Assembly: GCF_002368195.1 (NCBI RefSeq) | Contig: NZ_AP018178.1 | Location: forward strand, 7,824,645 to 7,888,644 | From: Calothrix sp. NIES-2100 | GTDB taxonomy: Bacteria; Cyanobacteriota; Cyanobacteriia; Cyanobacteriales; Nostocaceae | DNA: 64,000 bases | Reading direction: 5' to 3' | Part shown: positions 37,043-45,321 of the stretch, in pieces | Position numbering within the stretch: position 1 is the first letter of the stretch | How the letters are laid out: each line of letters begins with the position of its first letter | Translations under genes and position numbers: made by a program | Notes under the pieces: model-generated | What the model saw: the letters and a program-made list of their open reading frames with translations, nothing else | Database searches by the model: none | What the model was told of the DNA's origin: nothing

Positions 37043-37490
37043 ATATTTTGATTAATTTTATTGGTTAGTTTTATTTCTCAAGAGGAGTTTACCTTACCTG
37101 AAGAGATGGAGAGCATTAAAAATTTTGAGCAGGTGATCGCATATCTACATACAGCAGCTACGGGTATTGGAGCGGACAATGAAAGCTCAGTTTGACGACA
37201 AGGTACGATTGATCGCACTCCCAAATGGCGATCGCACTTCTTCATCAAGCGATCGCTTGACCGATCGGACAGACACAACCAAAAAGCGATCGCACCAAAA
37301 ATCACCAGCCAAAGCTCATCACCCACCATCAGTAAACCAAAAAGTTTTTCCCCAAAGAGCGATCGCTAATCACTCTTACGTATAACAAGGTAGTGTAAAC
37401 TACTAAATGCATAATTAATGCTTATACTGCTCTTTTGGGGTTCAAAAAATGAAATGATGAAAGTAGTGTGTAGCATATTGGCTCTTAAAA
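37043..37490. other. HIP1-dense spacer with one arm of a 40-bp inverted repeat
   Basis: No convincing gene. Four GCGATCGC sites lie within 139 bp (37228, 37249, 37286, 37359). The segment 37330-37369 is the exact inverse of 38743-38782, which encodes the end of the DUF4157 protein. The 37167-37385 ORF is a by-product of this composition. Confidence 0.6.
37330..37369 (+). repeat. 40-bp perfect inverted repeat, left arm
   Basis: CAGTAAACCAAAAAGTTTTT and the 20 bases after it are the exact reverse complement of 38743-38782. The pair flanks the ISH3-like transposase region, so the 1.37 kb between could invert by recombination. Confidence 0.9.
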
Positions 37491-38559
37491 TTGACTGTTT
37501 CATCAGAAGAACTGGTTTTAACAGACTCAGAAACCCTTGAAGAGGTTATTGAGTGTTTAGTAGAAAATTTTTCCATTGAAACTCAGGGGGGATGTGACCA
37601 ACAAACTTTATTTGAGATTCTTATAAAAGCAGCCAGCAGTGGAGATAGTATTGAGAATACAGCCAAATTATTAAAAAATGTTCCTACAGCTAATGATATT
37701 AGATATCATCTTAATAAAATCAACAATTTTGAGGAGTTAGAGACACGAATTAATCAAGCATTGAAAAGTCGAATTCCTTTAGGTTTAAAAAAAGGATGTT
37801 TAAAAATAGCGATTGATTTAAATTTAATTTGTTATTATGGTAAGCCAACATTCTTAGAATTACCATACATATATAAAAGTGAAGCTAAATCTGGTACTCA
37901 TTCATTTTTGACGGCTGCAACTTTATATGTGATTAACAAAAACAAGCGTGTAACTCTAGCCGTCAGAGGTGTTCGCCGACTAGATACTAGTGTAGCGATA
38001 ATTACTTATTTATTGGCGGAACTTGAATCCCTTAAAATAAATGTAAAAAAACTCTATTTAGATAGGGGATTTTTTAATACTCCTGTAATAAGATGGTTGC
38101 AAGCATTAGATATTCCATTTATGATGCCTGCTATCAAGACAGGAAAAAAGGGAGGAATTAAACAGTTTTTGAAGGGAAGAAAAAGCTATAAAACTACCCA
38201 TACTATTACAAGAGACAAAGATGACTCAGTCACCTTTGACTTATGGATTGTCTGTAAATATAGAAAAGGAAAGCGTAAAAAATATGGGGGTGCAATACCT
38301 TGCTTATGTTACTTATAAAATCCAAACTAATTTAGATTATATATATCAGGATTATCGAAAAAGATTTGGCATCGAAAGTAGTTATCGGCTGCAAAATCTT
38401 TGTCGAATTAGAACAAATAATAAAAATCCCGCATTAAGATTACTATTCGTTGGTATATCTTTTCTTTTAGTTAATATTTGGGTTAACCTCCTCTGGCTTA
38501 GAATAAGTCGGAAAAGGCTCATGTTGCCGATTAATTTACCGGACACTTTTCGTACTTAA
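37491..38559 (+). pseudogene. ISH3-family (IS4-like DDE) transposase with frameshift
   Basis: ORF 37491-38318 (TTG start) gives the N-terminal 275 residues with DDE-fold features such as KIAIDLNLICYYG and KKLYLDRGFFNTPVIRW. ORF 38221-38559 continues the protein in another frame: YLAYVTYKIQTNLDYIYQDY, RKRFGIESSYRLQN, which carries the catalytic Glu region. The switch lies in a G5 run at about 38286; with four Gs the frame would be continuous. It resembles ISH3-family transposases of archaea and cyanobacteria. Terminal repeats of the element were not found. Confidence 0.72.
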
Positions 38560-38563
38560 ACAG

Positions 38564-38674
38564 ATGTTAGCCTTTTTATCTCAAGCCCTACAGCGTAAAT
38601 ATCAAGTAGTAGAAAGCATTTATATTCCACGACTGTTAGCACCAACAAATTATCAATCAGCTAATCATAAGTAA
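38564..38674 (+). pseudogene. Short coding relic of unknown origin
   Basis: 36 codons, MLAFLSQALQRKYQVVESIY and IPRLLAPTNYQSANHK, protein-like but not recognised. It lies between the ISH3 relic and the DUF4157 gene. Confidence 0.25.
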
Positions 38675-38742
38675 TCATTATCCATACTATGTCTGCTGGT
38701 TAAAGGAGCGAGTATTAAAAAGTATCGTAGGCTACAAAATAT

Positions 38743-38782
38743 TTAGCGATCGCTCTTTGGGGAAAAACTTTTTGGTTTACTG
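38743..38782 (-). repeat. 40-bp perfect inverted repeat, right arm
   Basis: Exact inverse of 37330-37369. It encodes the final residues and stop of the DUF4157 protein, so that end could be exchanged by inversion. Confidence 0.9.
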
Positions 38783-39927
38783 TTGATCAACCCTGCTGGA
38801 GCAACATTTCCCGTCCATTGTCTCATCAAGTCTGCACTCAATTTGCCGACAGCAGCCTGTTCTACGGCCCACCGGCTATACCATTCCTCGCAAAATTTCA
38901 CGATGTCTTGTACCGACATCCTCTTTTGAACAAGACTGTTCACTTCTCCCCTGCTGTAACCATGCGAACTGAGTATCATGGCCTGCTGGCTCGTGATGTT
39001 GATTTTGTACTCCCTACTCATACCGGAGACGAACGCCTGAATAGCATCTGCCCTTCTTTGTTCTCTCTCGTGTTTCTTTTTCCAAAACTTCTCACTTTGA
39101 GCGCGCTGCTGCGGAGTCCATTTTCTTTTTCGCTGAACCGTTTCAGATCCAGCAGCCCCGGCTCCTGATGTTGACTCCGAACCTTTTGCTCTGCGTTGTT
39201 CGGTTTTACTGCCTGCCTTCGCTCCCATCGCATCCGCCTCCTGCTCCCCTAGAAAATGCAGTGTTACCGATGAGCGCTGGATTGCCTGGTTATTCTGTTG
39301 CACCACATGGGTCAGTTCATGGGCGATTAACTCCTGCCCACCCTGACTACCTGGGTTGTAGGCACCTTGCTTAAAAAACACATCCTCCCCCGTAGTAAAC
39401 GCCTTCGCCTGTATCGACTGGTTAAACTGGTCAGCCTGTGCATCCGTATGAATACGCACACCACTAAAATCAGCCCCAACGGCCTGCTCTATCGGTTCTC
39501 TGATACTATCCGCCAATGGCTGTCCACTACCCCTAGCCTGTTGGATGGACTCTTCTAGCTGTGGTGTCACCTCCATCCCTGACTCTGCTGACATCCTTTG
39601 AATCAACGGCTTAGTCTGGATTTTATCCTCTTCCTCCGGCATTTCCTGGCGTTGGGCTGTTGGGCTAGCAGGAGCATTCAAGGAGTTGACCACCGCCAAG
39701 GCTGTGCGATCTGCCTCTTGCTCGTAGATATCGTCTGCTGGGTTAACAGTTAACTTAGCCTGAATCAGTTGCGTCACGGCTCGGTTACCGATTTGCCGTT
39801 GCAGTTGCAGCCAGGGGTGAACCGCAGCGCGTGTTGCTTGGTTCTGCTTGGATGCGATCGCCCTATCCTCGCTTTGCTGTTGTGTCTTAGTTTGGGCTTG
39901 GCGTTGGCTGCTGTGTTCGTTTCCCAT
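38743..39927 (-). CDS. DUF4157 (eCIS core domain) protein
   Basis: 394 residues. A polar N-terminus (about 1-115) precedes the eCIS-core/DUF4157 domain (about 120-215): LADSIREPIEQAVGADFSGV, RIHTDAQAD, QAKAFTTGEDVFF and HELTHVVQQ, with metalloprotease-like HELTH at 203-207. The basic C-terminal half (about 265-394) is a candidate effector or cargo part. DUF4157 marks proteins loaded into extracellular contractile injection systems. No signal peptide. The last 12 codons lie in the 40-bp inverted repeat. Confidence 0.9.
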   Translation of the reverse strand: MGNEHSSQRQAQTKTQQQSEDRAIASKQNQATRAAVHPWLQLQRQIGNRAVTQLIQAKLTVNPADDIYEQEADRTALAVVNSLNAPASPTAQRQEMPEEEDKIQTKPLIQRMSAESGMEVTPQLEESIQQARGSGQPLADSIREPIEQAVGADFSGVRIHTDAQADQFNQSIQAKAFTTGEDVFFKQGAYNPGSQGGQELIAHELTHVVQQNNQAIQRSSVTLHFLGEQEADAMGAKAGSKTEQRRAKGSESTSGAGAAGSETVQRKRKWTPQQRAQSEKFWKKKHEREQRRADAIQAFVSGMSREYKINITSQQAMILSSHGYSRGEVNSLVQKRMSVQDIVKFCEEWYSRWAVEQAAVGKLSADLMRQWTGNVAPAGLINSKPKSFSPKSDR

Positions 39928-40312
39928 AATCGTTACCGCCTTTTTTATCTTGACTGTGAAAAAATTGCTTCTTGGCGAACCCGCTCTATTACATCTGTTG
40001 ACGGTGCAAGTCCTGCTGGTAATCGTTTTGCTTGATTGTCAAGTGCGATTTTTGGGATAGCGATCATATTACTTCACAAAAGATGAGGAAGGTTTGCCGT
40101 GACACACAGTTTTCGTTGGGGTTGGTGCATTACTTCGTTAACGTACTGGACTGACACAGCTAAAATGATGCAATAGATTTTTGTGAAAAGTGAGATAAAT
40201 CAATACTTTCTGCTTTATTCTTAATGCACAACTTTAGCTGTGTCGATCCAGTAGGGTGTGTTATTTAGCGTAAAGCACCGGAAATCAGATACAAATGGTG
40301 TCGTACTTTAAG
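39928..40312. other. Intergenic repeats with nested elements
   Basis: Contains the MITE at 40144-40253, inserted in a GGTGCRTTA...TTAACGCACC-type foldback repeat (40117-40325 region). No gene is seen; overlapping ORFs are shadows of repeats. Confidence 0.5.
40144..40253. mobile_element. 110-bp MITE with TA ends (IS630/mariner-like)
   Basis: Terminal repeats TACTGGACTGACACAGCTAA and, inverted, TACTGGATCGACACAGCTAA match except for two adjacent bases. TA at both ends fits the TA duplication of IS630/Tc1-type elements. No coding capacity. Confidence 0.75.
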
Positions 40313-40585
40313 TTAACGCACCCTACAAACGCGATCGCACTCAACGGTATTCTTGCCTTGGAGTCGCATGGTTTCCAAGAAGCTGAACATCATAGCTACC
40401 AGTTGACCGCCCCAATGACTTCTGGCACCACCACTAACTTTGCGATGGACTACCACTGGTCGCAATGCCCTTTTCGCGTCATTATTATCCGGTTTCACCT
40501 CTGGATGAGAGAGAAAAGTAAACCAATCTGACCAATACTTGCGGAAACGATTGGCTAAATTCTGGGCATCAGCCGCCCACCTCCA
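40313..40585 (-). pseudogene. IS66-family transposase C-terminal fragment
   Basis: Reads AADAQNLANRFRKYWSDWF, LSHPEVKPDNNDAKRALRPV, VVHRKVSGGARSHWGGQLVA and ETMRLQGKN, the highly conserved end of IS66 TnpC. The N-terminal 350 or so residues are missing. It abuts the 3' end of the chimeric eCIS gene. Confidence 0.85.
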
Positions 40586-40598
40586 TGGTGGCGGATGA

Positions 40599-42086
40599 TC
40601 AAGAACCTCTGCGATATTTCTTCTTCCATGATTCACCTTTTTGCCCAACATTTGTTCCTTCCCAAACATCTTTTATATTGAGATCCATTCTAGTTTTCCA
40701 GAAACTATCCTGTCCTTGTGCCTCTGCATAGGCGATTTCTGCATCTAACAGCAAATTAATAATCACATTAACTGCCTCTTGGTCTAACTCCTTTTTCGAT
40801 TGAGTGAGCATCGTGGAAATTATTTGATCAACTTTTTGATAAATCAATGAAATCTTGGTCATCTGACCGCTTGATTCAAATACTGGATCGAAGTCACTCG
40901 AATTCCCTTGTATGCGTGCTGGATCATCTGAACGTTTGGAGCCTTCTGGTTCCAATACCAGATTTGAACGCAAACTCAACAAACTTTCTGTTGTTGTTGC
41001 ATCGGATATCCCTCTGTAACCGCCTATATTAGTTTGTCGAGAAAAGATTTCTTTGAAAAATAACTGCTGAGTGGGGGTGAGGCGTTTATAAAGACTTTCT
41101 ATTTTTTTCCTGGAAAGAATATGATGAATGGTATCTGCCATGCCCGCGTCCTGAAGTTCTCGTAACTTTCTGCTATATCTGAATTGTTCTTTTTCCTCAT
41201 CATTTAAATAGGCAATTAACTCCTCATCTGTAGAATATTCATCTATATCTGAATCTAATTCCTCCTCGGCATAGAACATAGCCAGTCCTATCATACGTTC
41301 GTATCCTGTTTTATCTGATTCCTCTTCCAATGTCTGGGATTTCCATCGTTGGATGATCCTGCTATTATCTTCAACAATAGTTTTTGAAAGGTCTAATTTC
41401 GTTTTTCTCGCGGTGTCCAATAGTTTTCTTTGTGTTATTGTTTCAGGTCGATTGTCAACAGCAGCTTTCACCCCCATCAGGTCTGCCTCCCGTTCCAAAG
41501 CGCGGTCATCATTAATCGCCATACCCAGGGACTGCATCGTGGGCTTCACTCTCCCTTGCATCTGCTGGACAACGTGCCATGCTTCATGGGGTAAATGTTC
41601 CTCTTGTCCGGGGGCAACATGAATCTCAGTCCCTTGGGTATAAGCTAATGCCTGTAATTGGGCAGGTTTGGGCGAATTATAATGAACCCTAACATCATCT
41701 AAGGAATATCCCGATAAATTCTCAACCCCTGCTTTGAGGCCATCGGGTAATCCCGTTTGATTGGGGTTTCTCGATTCTTCCTGCCGTTGCAGTACTGTAA
41801 TCTCAGATTTCGCCTGCAATTCCTCTTTATTCTCTTCCTGCCTCTGTAGCGTCTGCCTGGTTGACTCATACGCCCCCTGCCGAAAGAATAAATCCTGACC
41901 CGTGCTAAACGCCTTCGCCTGTATTGACCGATTCAACTCGTCCGACGGAACATCCGTATGAATACTCGGGAAATTCTGCGCTTTTAGACTGGGAGGCTGA
42001 ACTCGCAATGTGTAAATACCAGCAGGAATGAATCTGAAGCTATAGTAACCATCAGGTTTGGTAGTTACTGTCTGTTCCAGTTCCAC
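40599..42086 (-). CDS. Chimera: Pvc16 C-terminal part fused to eCIS-core (DUF4157) domains
   Basis: 495 residues from GTG 42086. The true reading frame is open back to the intron boundary at 42319, where it encodes DRLKNPAEFWTALGTP, ITISLEPL and a carboxypeptidase-regulatory-like beta domain (KPDGYYSFRFIPAGIYTLRV) typical of DUF4255/Pvc16 C-termini. At about residue 40 the sequence jumps into the middle of an eCIS-core domain (LNRSIQAKAFSTGQDLFFRQ). A second, complete eCIS-core with HEAWHVVQQ follows, then an unrecognised ~290-residue C-terminal region that may be cargo. Spliced to exon 1 (44457-44040) it makes one 712-residue frame. Confidence 0.8.
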   Translation of the reverse strand: MELEQTVTTKPDGYYSFRFIPAGIYTLRVQPPSLKAQNFPSIHTDVPSDELNRSIQAKAFSTGQDLFFRQGAYESTRQTLQRQEENKEELQAKSEITVLQRQEESRNPNQTGLPDGLKAGVENLSGYSLDDVRVHYNSPKPAQLQALAYTQGTEIHVAPGQEEHLPHEAWHVVQQMQGRVKPTMQSLGMAINDDRALEREADLMGVKAAVDNRPETITQRKLLDTARKTKLDLSKTIVEDNSRIIQRWKSQTLEEESDKTGYERMIGLAMFYAEEELDSDIDEYSTDEELIAYLNDEEKEQFRYSRKLRELQDAGMADTIHHILSRKKIESLYKRLTPTQQLFFKEIFSRQTNIGGYRGISDATTTESLLSLRSNLVLEPEGSKRSDDPARIQGNSSDFDPVFESSGQMTKISLIYQKVDQIISTMLTQSKKELDQEAVNVIINLLLDAEIAYAEAQGQDSFWKTRMDLNIKDVWEGTNVGQKGESWKKKYRRGS

Positions 42087-42319
42087 TAACTGTACTGTGG
42101 CATTAGCTATAGGCTGATAGTTGATGTCCTCTATTTCGCCCTCGATCGCAAAGCGGTCTTGTTCTAGCTGTAGAGCAGTTTTTTGTACTAGTTTGTAAGT
42201 TTCTAGTGGGACAGTGTTGTCCTTTAGAGGCTCTAAACTGATAGTGATGGTTGCTGCTACAGCAGCTCGTAATGGTGTACCTAAAGCTGTCCAAAACTCT
42301 GCCGGATTTTTGAGTCTAT

Positions 42320-44039
42320 GTTAGAGTCGATGGAGGCTATTATGCCTCGCACCTCTCTGTTAGAACCGGACGTGCAGCTTTAACTGCATCCGGCTCACGA
42401 TGTTCTTAGCTTGCGCTTTTGCTCATGTGCTTGTAGTCGTGGCAACTCTCGTGAATTGCTTTGAGGTTATTTTTCTTCCAGTTGGCATGATTTCCATCGA
42501 TGTGGTGCAGGTGAACCCGCTCTTCACCGATAAATTTCATACCACAGGATGCACATTTATGGCTTTGCTTTTTGAGAGCAAAAGAGGTTTCGCCGTCGTA
42601 AAGTTTACTGTTACGTTTGCTCCAGAAAGTGATATCTCCGTCATAGGGAGATTTTTCACCTTTAACCATGACGTGTTTGCCTTGGGCGTAAGAAACTTTT
42701 GGGAACGCCTTCTCAACAAGTGTTTTACTTGAGTTGCGGTCGTTCTTGGCTTCCTTATTAAATACCGTGAACGCTCTGTGATTTATGTGCCAAAGTGAGA
42801 ACCTTGACCCGTCCATCTTGCAGAAACGATGGTAGTTCCGCCATCCTCTAACTAAGGGGGCAAGCTTGAGAGCCTTGACCTTAGCGCCATAATTCGAGTT
42901 GTTGACGATAGCTTTTACTTTCTCGCGGAAGGCTTTAAAGTTACCCACTGAAGGGGTGCTTCTAAACTTTCCGTTGCTCTGAACCATGAAGTTCCAGCCT
43001 AGAAAATCAAAGCCGTCTGTCGTAGCGGTTACTTTGGTCTTTTTCTCGCTTACCTTCATCCCGCGTTCTGCTAGGAATTGGCTGATTTTCACAAGTATCT
43101 TGTTTGCGTCATCTTTAGGTTTTAGGAAATATACCATGTCATCCGCATATCTTACGGATGGGTGGATTTCTTCAATCCCGTTGAGAGCGATGTTCGCTAA
43201 TAGTGGGCTAATTACTCCCCCTTGAGGTGTACCTTGTTCGGGGAATTCTGGGTTGACTCCTGCCTTGAGGCATCGGTATATTCCGAGTTTTAAGCCTTTT
43301 GGAGCGATGAGCCTATCCATGATTGCTGAGTGATTAATCCTGTCAAAGCACTTTTCAATATCGAGTTCTATGACTCGCTTCTCTATTCCGTTGCTATGGG
43401 AGCGTAAGTTGTTAAAAATGTATTGCTGGGCATCGTGTGCCGAGCGTCCAGTTCTAAACCCGTAGCTCCGGGCGTGGAAAGTGGCTTCGTGTGCTGGTTC
43501 TAAGGCATATTTTGCTAGGCATTGCCAAGCTCTATCCGCGATGGTCGGTATTTTTAGCATTCTGGTGGTTCCGTCCTTCTTAGGAATTGGAATTTCCCGT
43601 AGTCCGCCATGAGGTTCCCCCCGTTGTAGCGTGTGGCGTTGTTCCGTTAGGTGTAGCCAATTCAACCATTGGATTCCCTGGACTCTAGCTGCTATCCTGT
43701 TGATGATGCAGCGGGAATTGTCTCCAATCAAGTCAGGCTTTTAAGGTTGCGCCCTGCTTTTTCTTAGGTTGCTTTTCTAGGCTCAGTTTCACCGTAGGAA
43801 CTCCCTGTTAGCACCAGTGTCAACCCGCAACGGTTGTCTGATTGCGCCCTGTTCCCAGCTTCACTCTACAAGAACCGAGCTTGTTCGGTGTGGGCAGATA
43901 AGGAGTCAAATCTGAGTCTGATTGGTAGGACTTTCACCTACATCTGACCGAGAGTTCAACCTGTTTCCCGTTGTCGGGTTGAGGTTGGCTTAGTTATGTA
44001 CGGACTGATTACCGTGATTCACTAAGCAACGAATCGCAC
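42320..44039 (-). mobile_element. Group II intron (1720 bp) in the Pvc16-like gene
   Basis: On the minus strand the 5' end is GTGCGATTCG (44039) and the 3' end is TAAC (42320). Domain V lies at 42362-42396 (GAGCCGGATGCAGTTAAAGC and its arm) and domain VI follows it. The maturase ORF lies inside. Joining G44040 to A42319 gives in-frame codons GTT GAT AGA CTC (VDRL), which restores the DUF4255 reading frame. Confidence 0.88.
42406..43731 (-). CDS. Group II intron reverse transcriptase/maturase with HNH endonuclease
   Basis: 441 residues. The reverse transcriptase palm has FRTGRSAHDAQQY, GTPQGGVISPLLANI and catalytic YADD. A maturase/thumb region follows (LGWNFMVQSNGK, PLVRGWRNYHRFC), then an HNH endonuclease with Cys pairs (CASCGMKF) and HLHHIDGNHANWKKNNL. 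The frame starts at TTG 43731 soon after a stop. An upstream frame (VKLSLEKQPKKKQGATLKA, GTG at about 43782) looks like the true N-terminus, so a frameshift may have separated them, and the protein is shorter than most intron-encoded proteins. Confidence 0.88.
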   Translation of the reverse strand: MIGDNSRCIINRIAARVQGIQWLNWLHLTEQRHTLQRGEPHGGLREIPIPKKDGTTRMLKIPTIADRAWQCLAKYALEPAHEATFHARSYGFRTGRSAHDAQQYIFNNLRSHSNGIEKRVIELDIEKCFDRINHSAIMDRLIAPKGLKLGIYRCLKAGVNPEFPEQGTPQGGVISPLLANIALNGIEEIHPSVRYADDMVYFLKPKDDANKILVKISQFLAERGMKVSEKKTKVTATTDGFDFLGWNFMVQSNGKFRSTPSVGNFKAFREKVKAIVNNSNYGAKVKALKLAPLVRGWRNYHRFCKMDGSRFSLWHINHRAFTVFNKEAKNDRNSSKTLVEKAFPKVSYAQGKHVMVKGEKSPYDGDITFWSKRNSKLYDGETSFALKKQSHKCASCGMKFIGEERVHLHHIDGNHANWKKNNLKAIHESCHDYKHMSKSAS

Positions 44040-44457
44040 CAACAGAAGAAATCGTCAGAGGTAATGGTGGCTCTTGCTCACTTAGGCTACCTTGTAAAAA
44101 TTGTTTGGGAATCGTGTGATAACGGGAGAGAACTTGTAGTACTTGGCTTAACAGTCGGTGTTCCTGTAAAGCTAATTCTGTGCCACCAAAAGGCCAAGCT
44201 GTAATTAAATAAGTACAGTCCATCCGCAATGGCGGACGTATAATCACAGCCTGTCCATTGTTACGCTCAATGCTTGGCTCGTTACTTCGCAGTTCTAAAT
44301 TCTCACGAATATCGTAAAGAAATAAATTAATCGCCGTCTGTTGGGGATTAAAGTTTTCCACTGGACGGTCAAACATAATCATTACATTCGCCAGTTCTGC
44401 GGGTAAACCTGGCTGGGTTAAGATAGCCTTCAAAGTTTTGCTTAGGTCGTCAATCAT
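43990..44457 (-). CDS. DUF4255 (Pvc16-like) protein, exon 1
   Basis: N-terminal ~139 residues of a Pvc16-like eCIS protein, MIDDLSKTLKAILTQPGLPA, then VNVMIMFDRPVENFNPQQT-like sequence, LFLYDIRENLELRSNE and HRLLSQVLQVLSRY. The exon ends at 44040 inside GTT-G; the remaining codons to the stop at 43990 read into the intron. Pvc16 proteins cap or terminate the tail tube in contractile injection systems. Its start overlaps the stop of an upstream relic by ATGA, so an operon once existed. The rest of the protein is at 42319-40599. Confidence 0.85.
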   Translation of the reverse strand: MIDDLSKTLKAILTQPGLPAELANVMIMFDRPVENFNPQQTAINLFLYDIRENLELRSNEPSIERNNGQAVIIRPPLRMDCTYLITAWPFGGTELALQEHRLLSQVLQVLSRYHTIPKQFLQGSLSEQEPPLPLTISSVGAIRCLVNHGNQSVHN

Positions 44458-44607
44458 AGCAAGCTCTCGGCAACGATGTCTGCGTTTGGCAACAGCTTGT
44501 CCAGTACTGGACTAACTATCTTGTTATCAAAGTCCTCCCAAATGGAGGTATCATTATGAACTTCATAAGCGAGGTAAGAAATAGAGCGGTGTTGATAAAT
44601 CTGACAC
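44456..44607 (-). pseudogene. Relic of a gene translationally coupled to the DUF4255 gene
   Basis: AAGGAGGT precedes GTG 44607 (VSDLSTPLYFLPRL, then stop). In another frame EVHNDTSIWEDFDNKIVSPV continues to a stop that overlaps the DUF4255 ATG (ATGA). A small frameshifted gene is likely; family not recognised. Confidence 0.4.
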
Positions 44608-45321
44608 TTACAACCTCCTTGTTTTGATGAAACTGCGATCGCATATCCCTAACGCCACATTTTGCCCTCATACATGGCACAGATCGCACACTCAACTAAA
44701 ATTAGTCAGTTTACCGGAGCTAGCCATCCCTGACAAAGGATTTCTGCTGAACTAATCACGCCATGCATCTTGGCTACATCCTGTTTACTCTTGCAACTCA
44801 ACCAATATGTTAGTTGCTTGCTCTGTTAATTAAGTTACAAAGAAAATTTGAGGAACTTGTGAGGATAAAAGATATTTTTAGTCAAAAATATAACTATATT
44901 TTATCGAATTAACACTGCCACTTTAAAAGTAATAATTGAAACTTATGTTTAGCGTATGTGTTTTTCCTTTTCCACTAAGCGCAGCACAGCTGGTAAGAGG
45001 TAAGAGCTACATATAATTCTATGAATTTGTGTATTTATTTTCATATACCTCACAAATTCCTCACAACTGATCATTTAGAGTGAAATATCATACAGTATTT
45101 CTGTTTTAACGAGGTTAGTTGAAAAAATTGAGATTACTGAGAGATAAGCAAGACAGAAATTAGCAGTCATTTGGACTGTTTGATTCAAAGCAGGAAGCTT
45201 TATCTGATCGAGTTTTTAGCGCTCATTCAAAAGTAAATTTTCCAGATGCTTTTAGTATAATTTACTTCCTAGCAGAAAATTAAATCATTGATAAGTTAGT
45301 ACTTTATAGGGAGATTTTAAC
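44608..45321. other. 714-bp spacer with no gene seen
   Basis: AT-rich with no ORF of protein-like composition. It holds the promoters of the leftward eCIS-accessory genes and of the rightward ParB chimera. GGGAG lies 8 nt before GTG 45322. Confidence 0.4.

Noticed and set aside
37167..37385. 72-codon plus-strand ORF
   Set aside because: Arises from HIP1-rich repeat sequence and the 40-bp inverted repeat; no protein-like composition or start signal.
42103..42294. 63-codon minus-strand ORF
   Set aside because: Wrong frame of exon 2 of the Pvc16-like gene; the correct frame gives LKNPAEFWTALGTP.
42400..42732. 110-codon plus-strand ORF
   Set aside because: Antisense of the maturase HNH region.
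44499..44512. Palindrome GTCCAGTACTGGAC
   Set aside because: Lies within the coding relic and is short enough to arise by chance.
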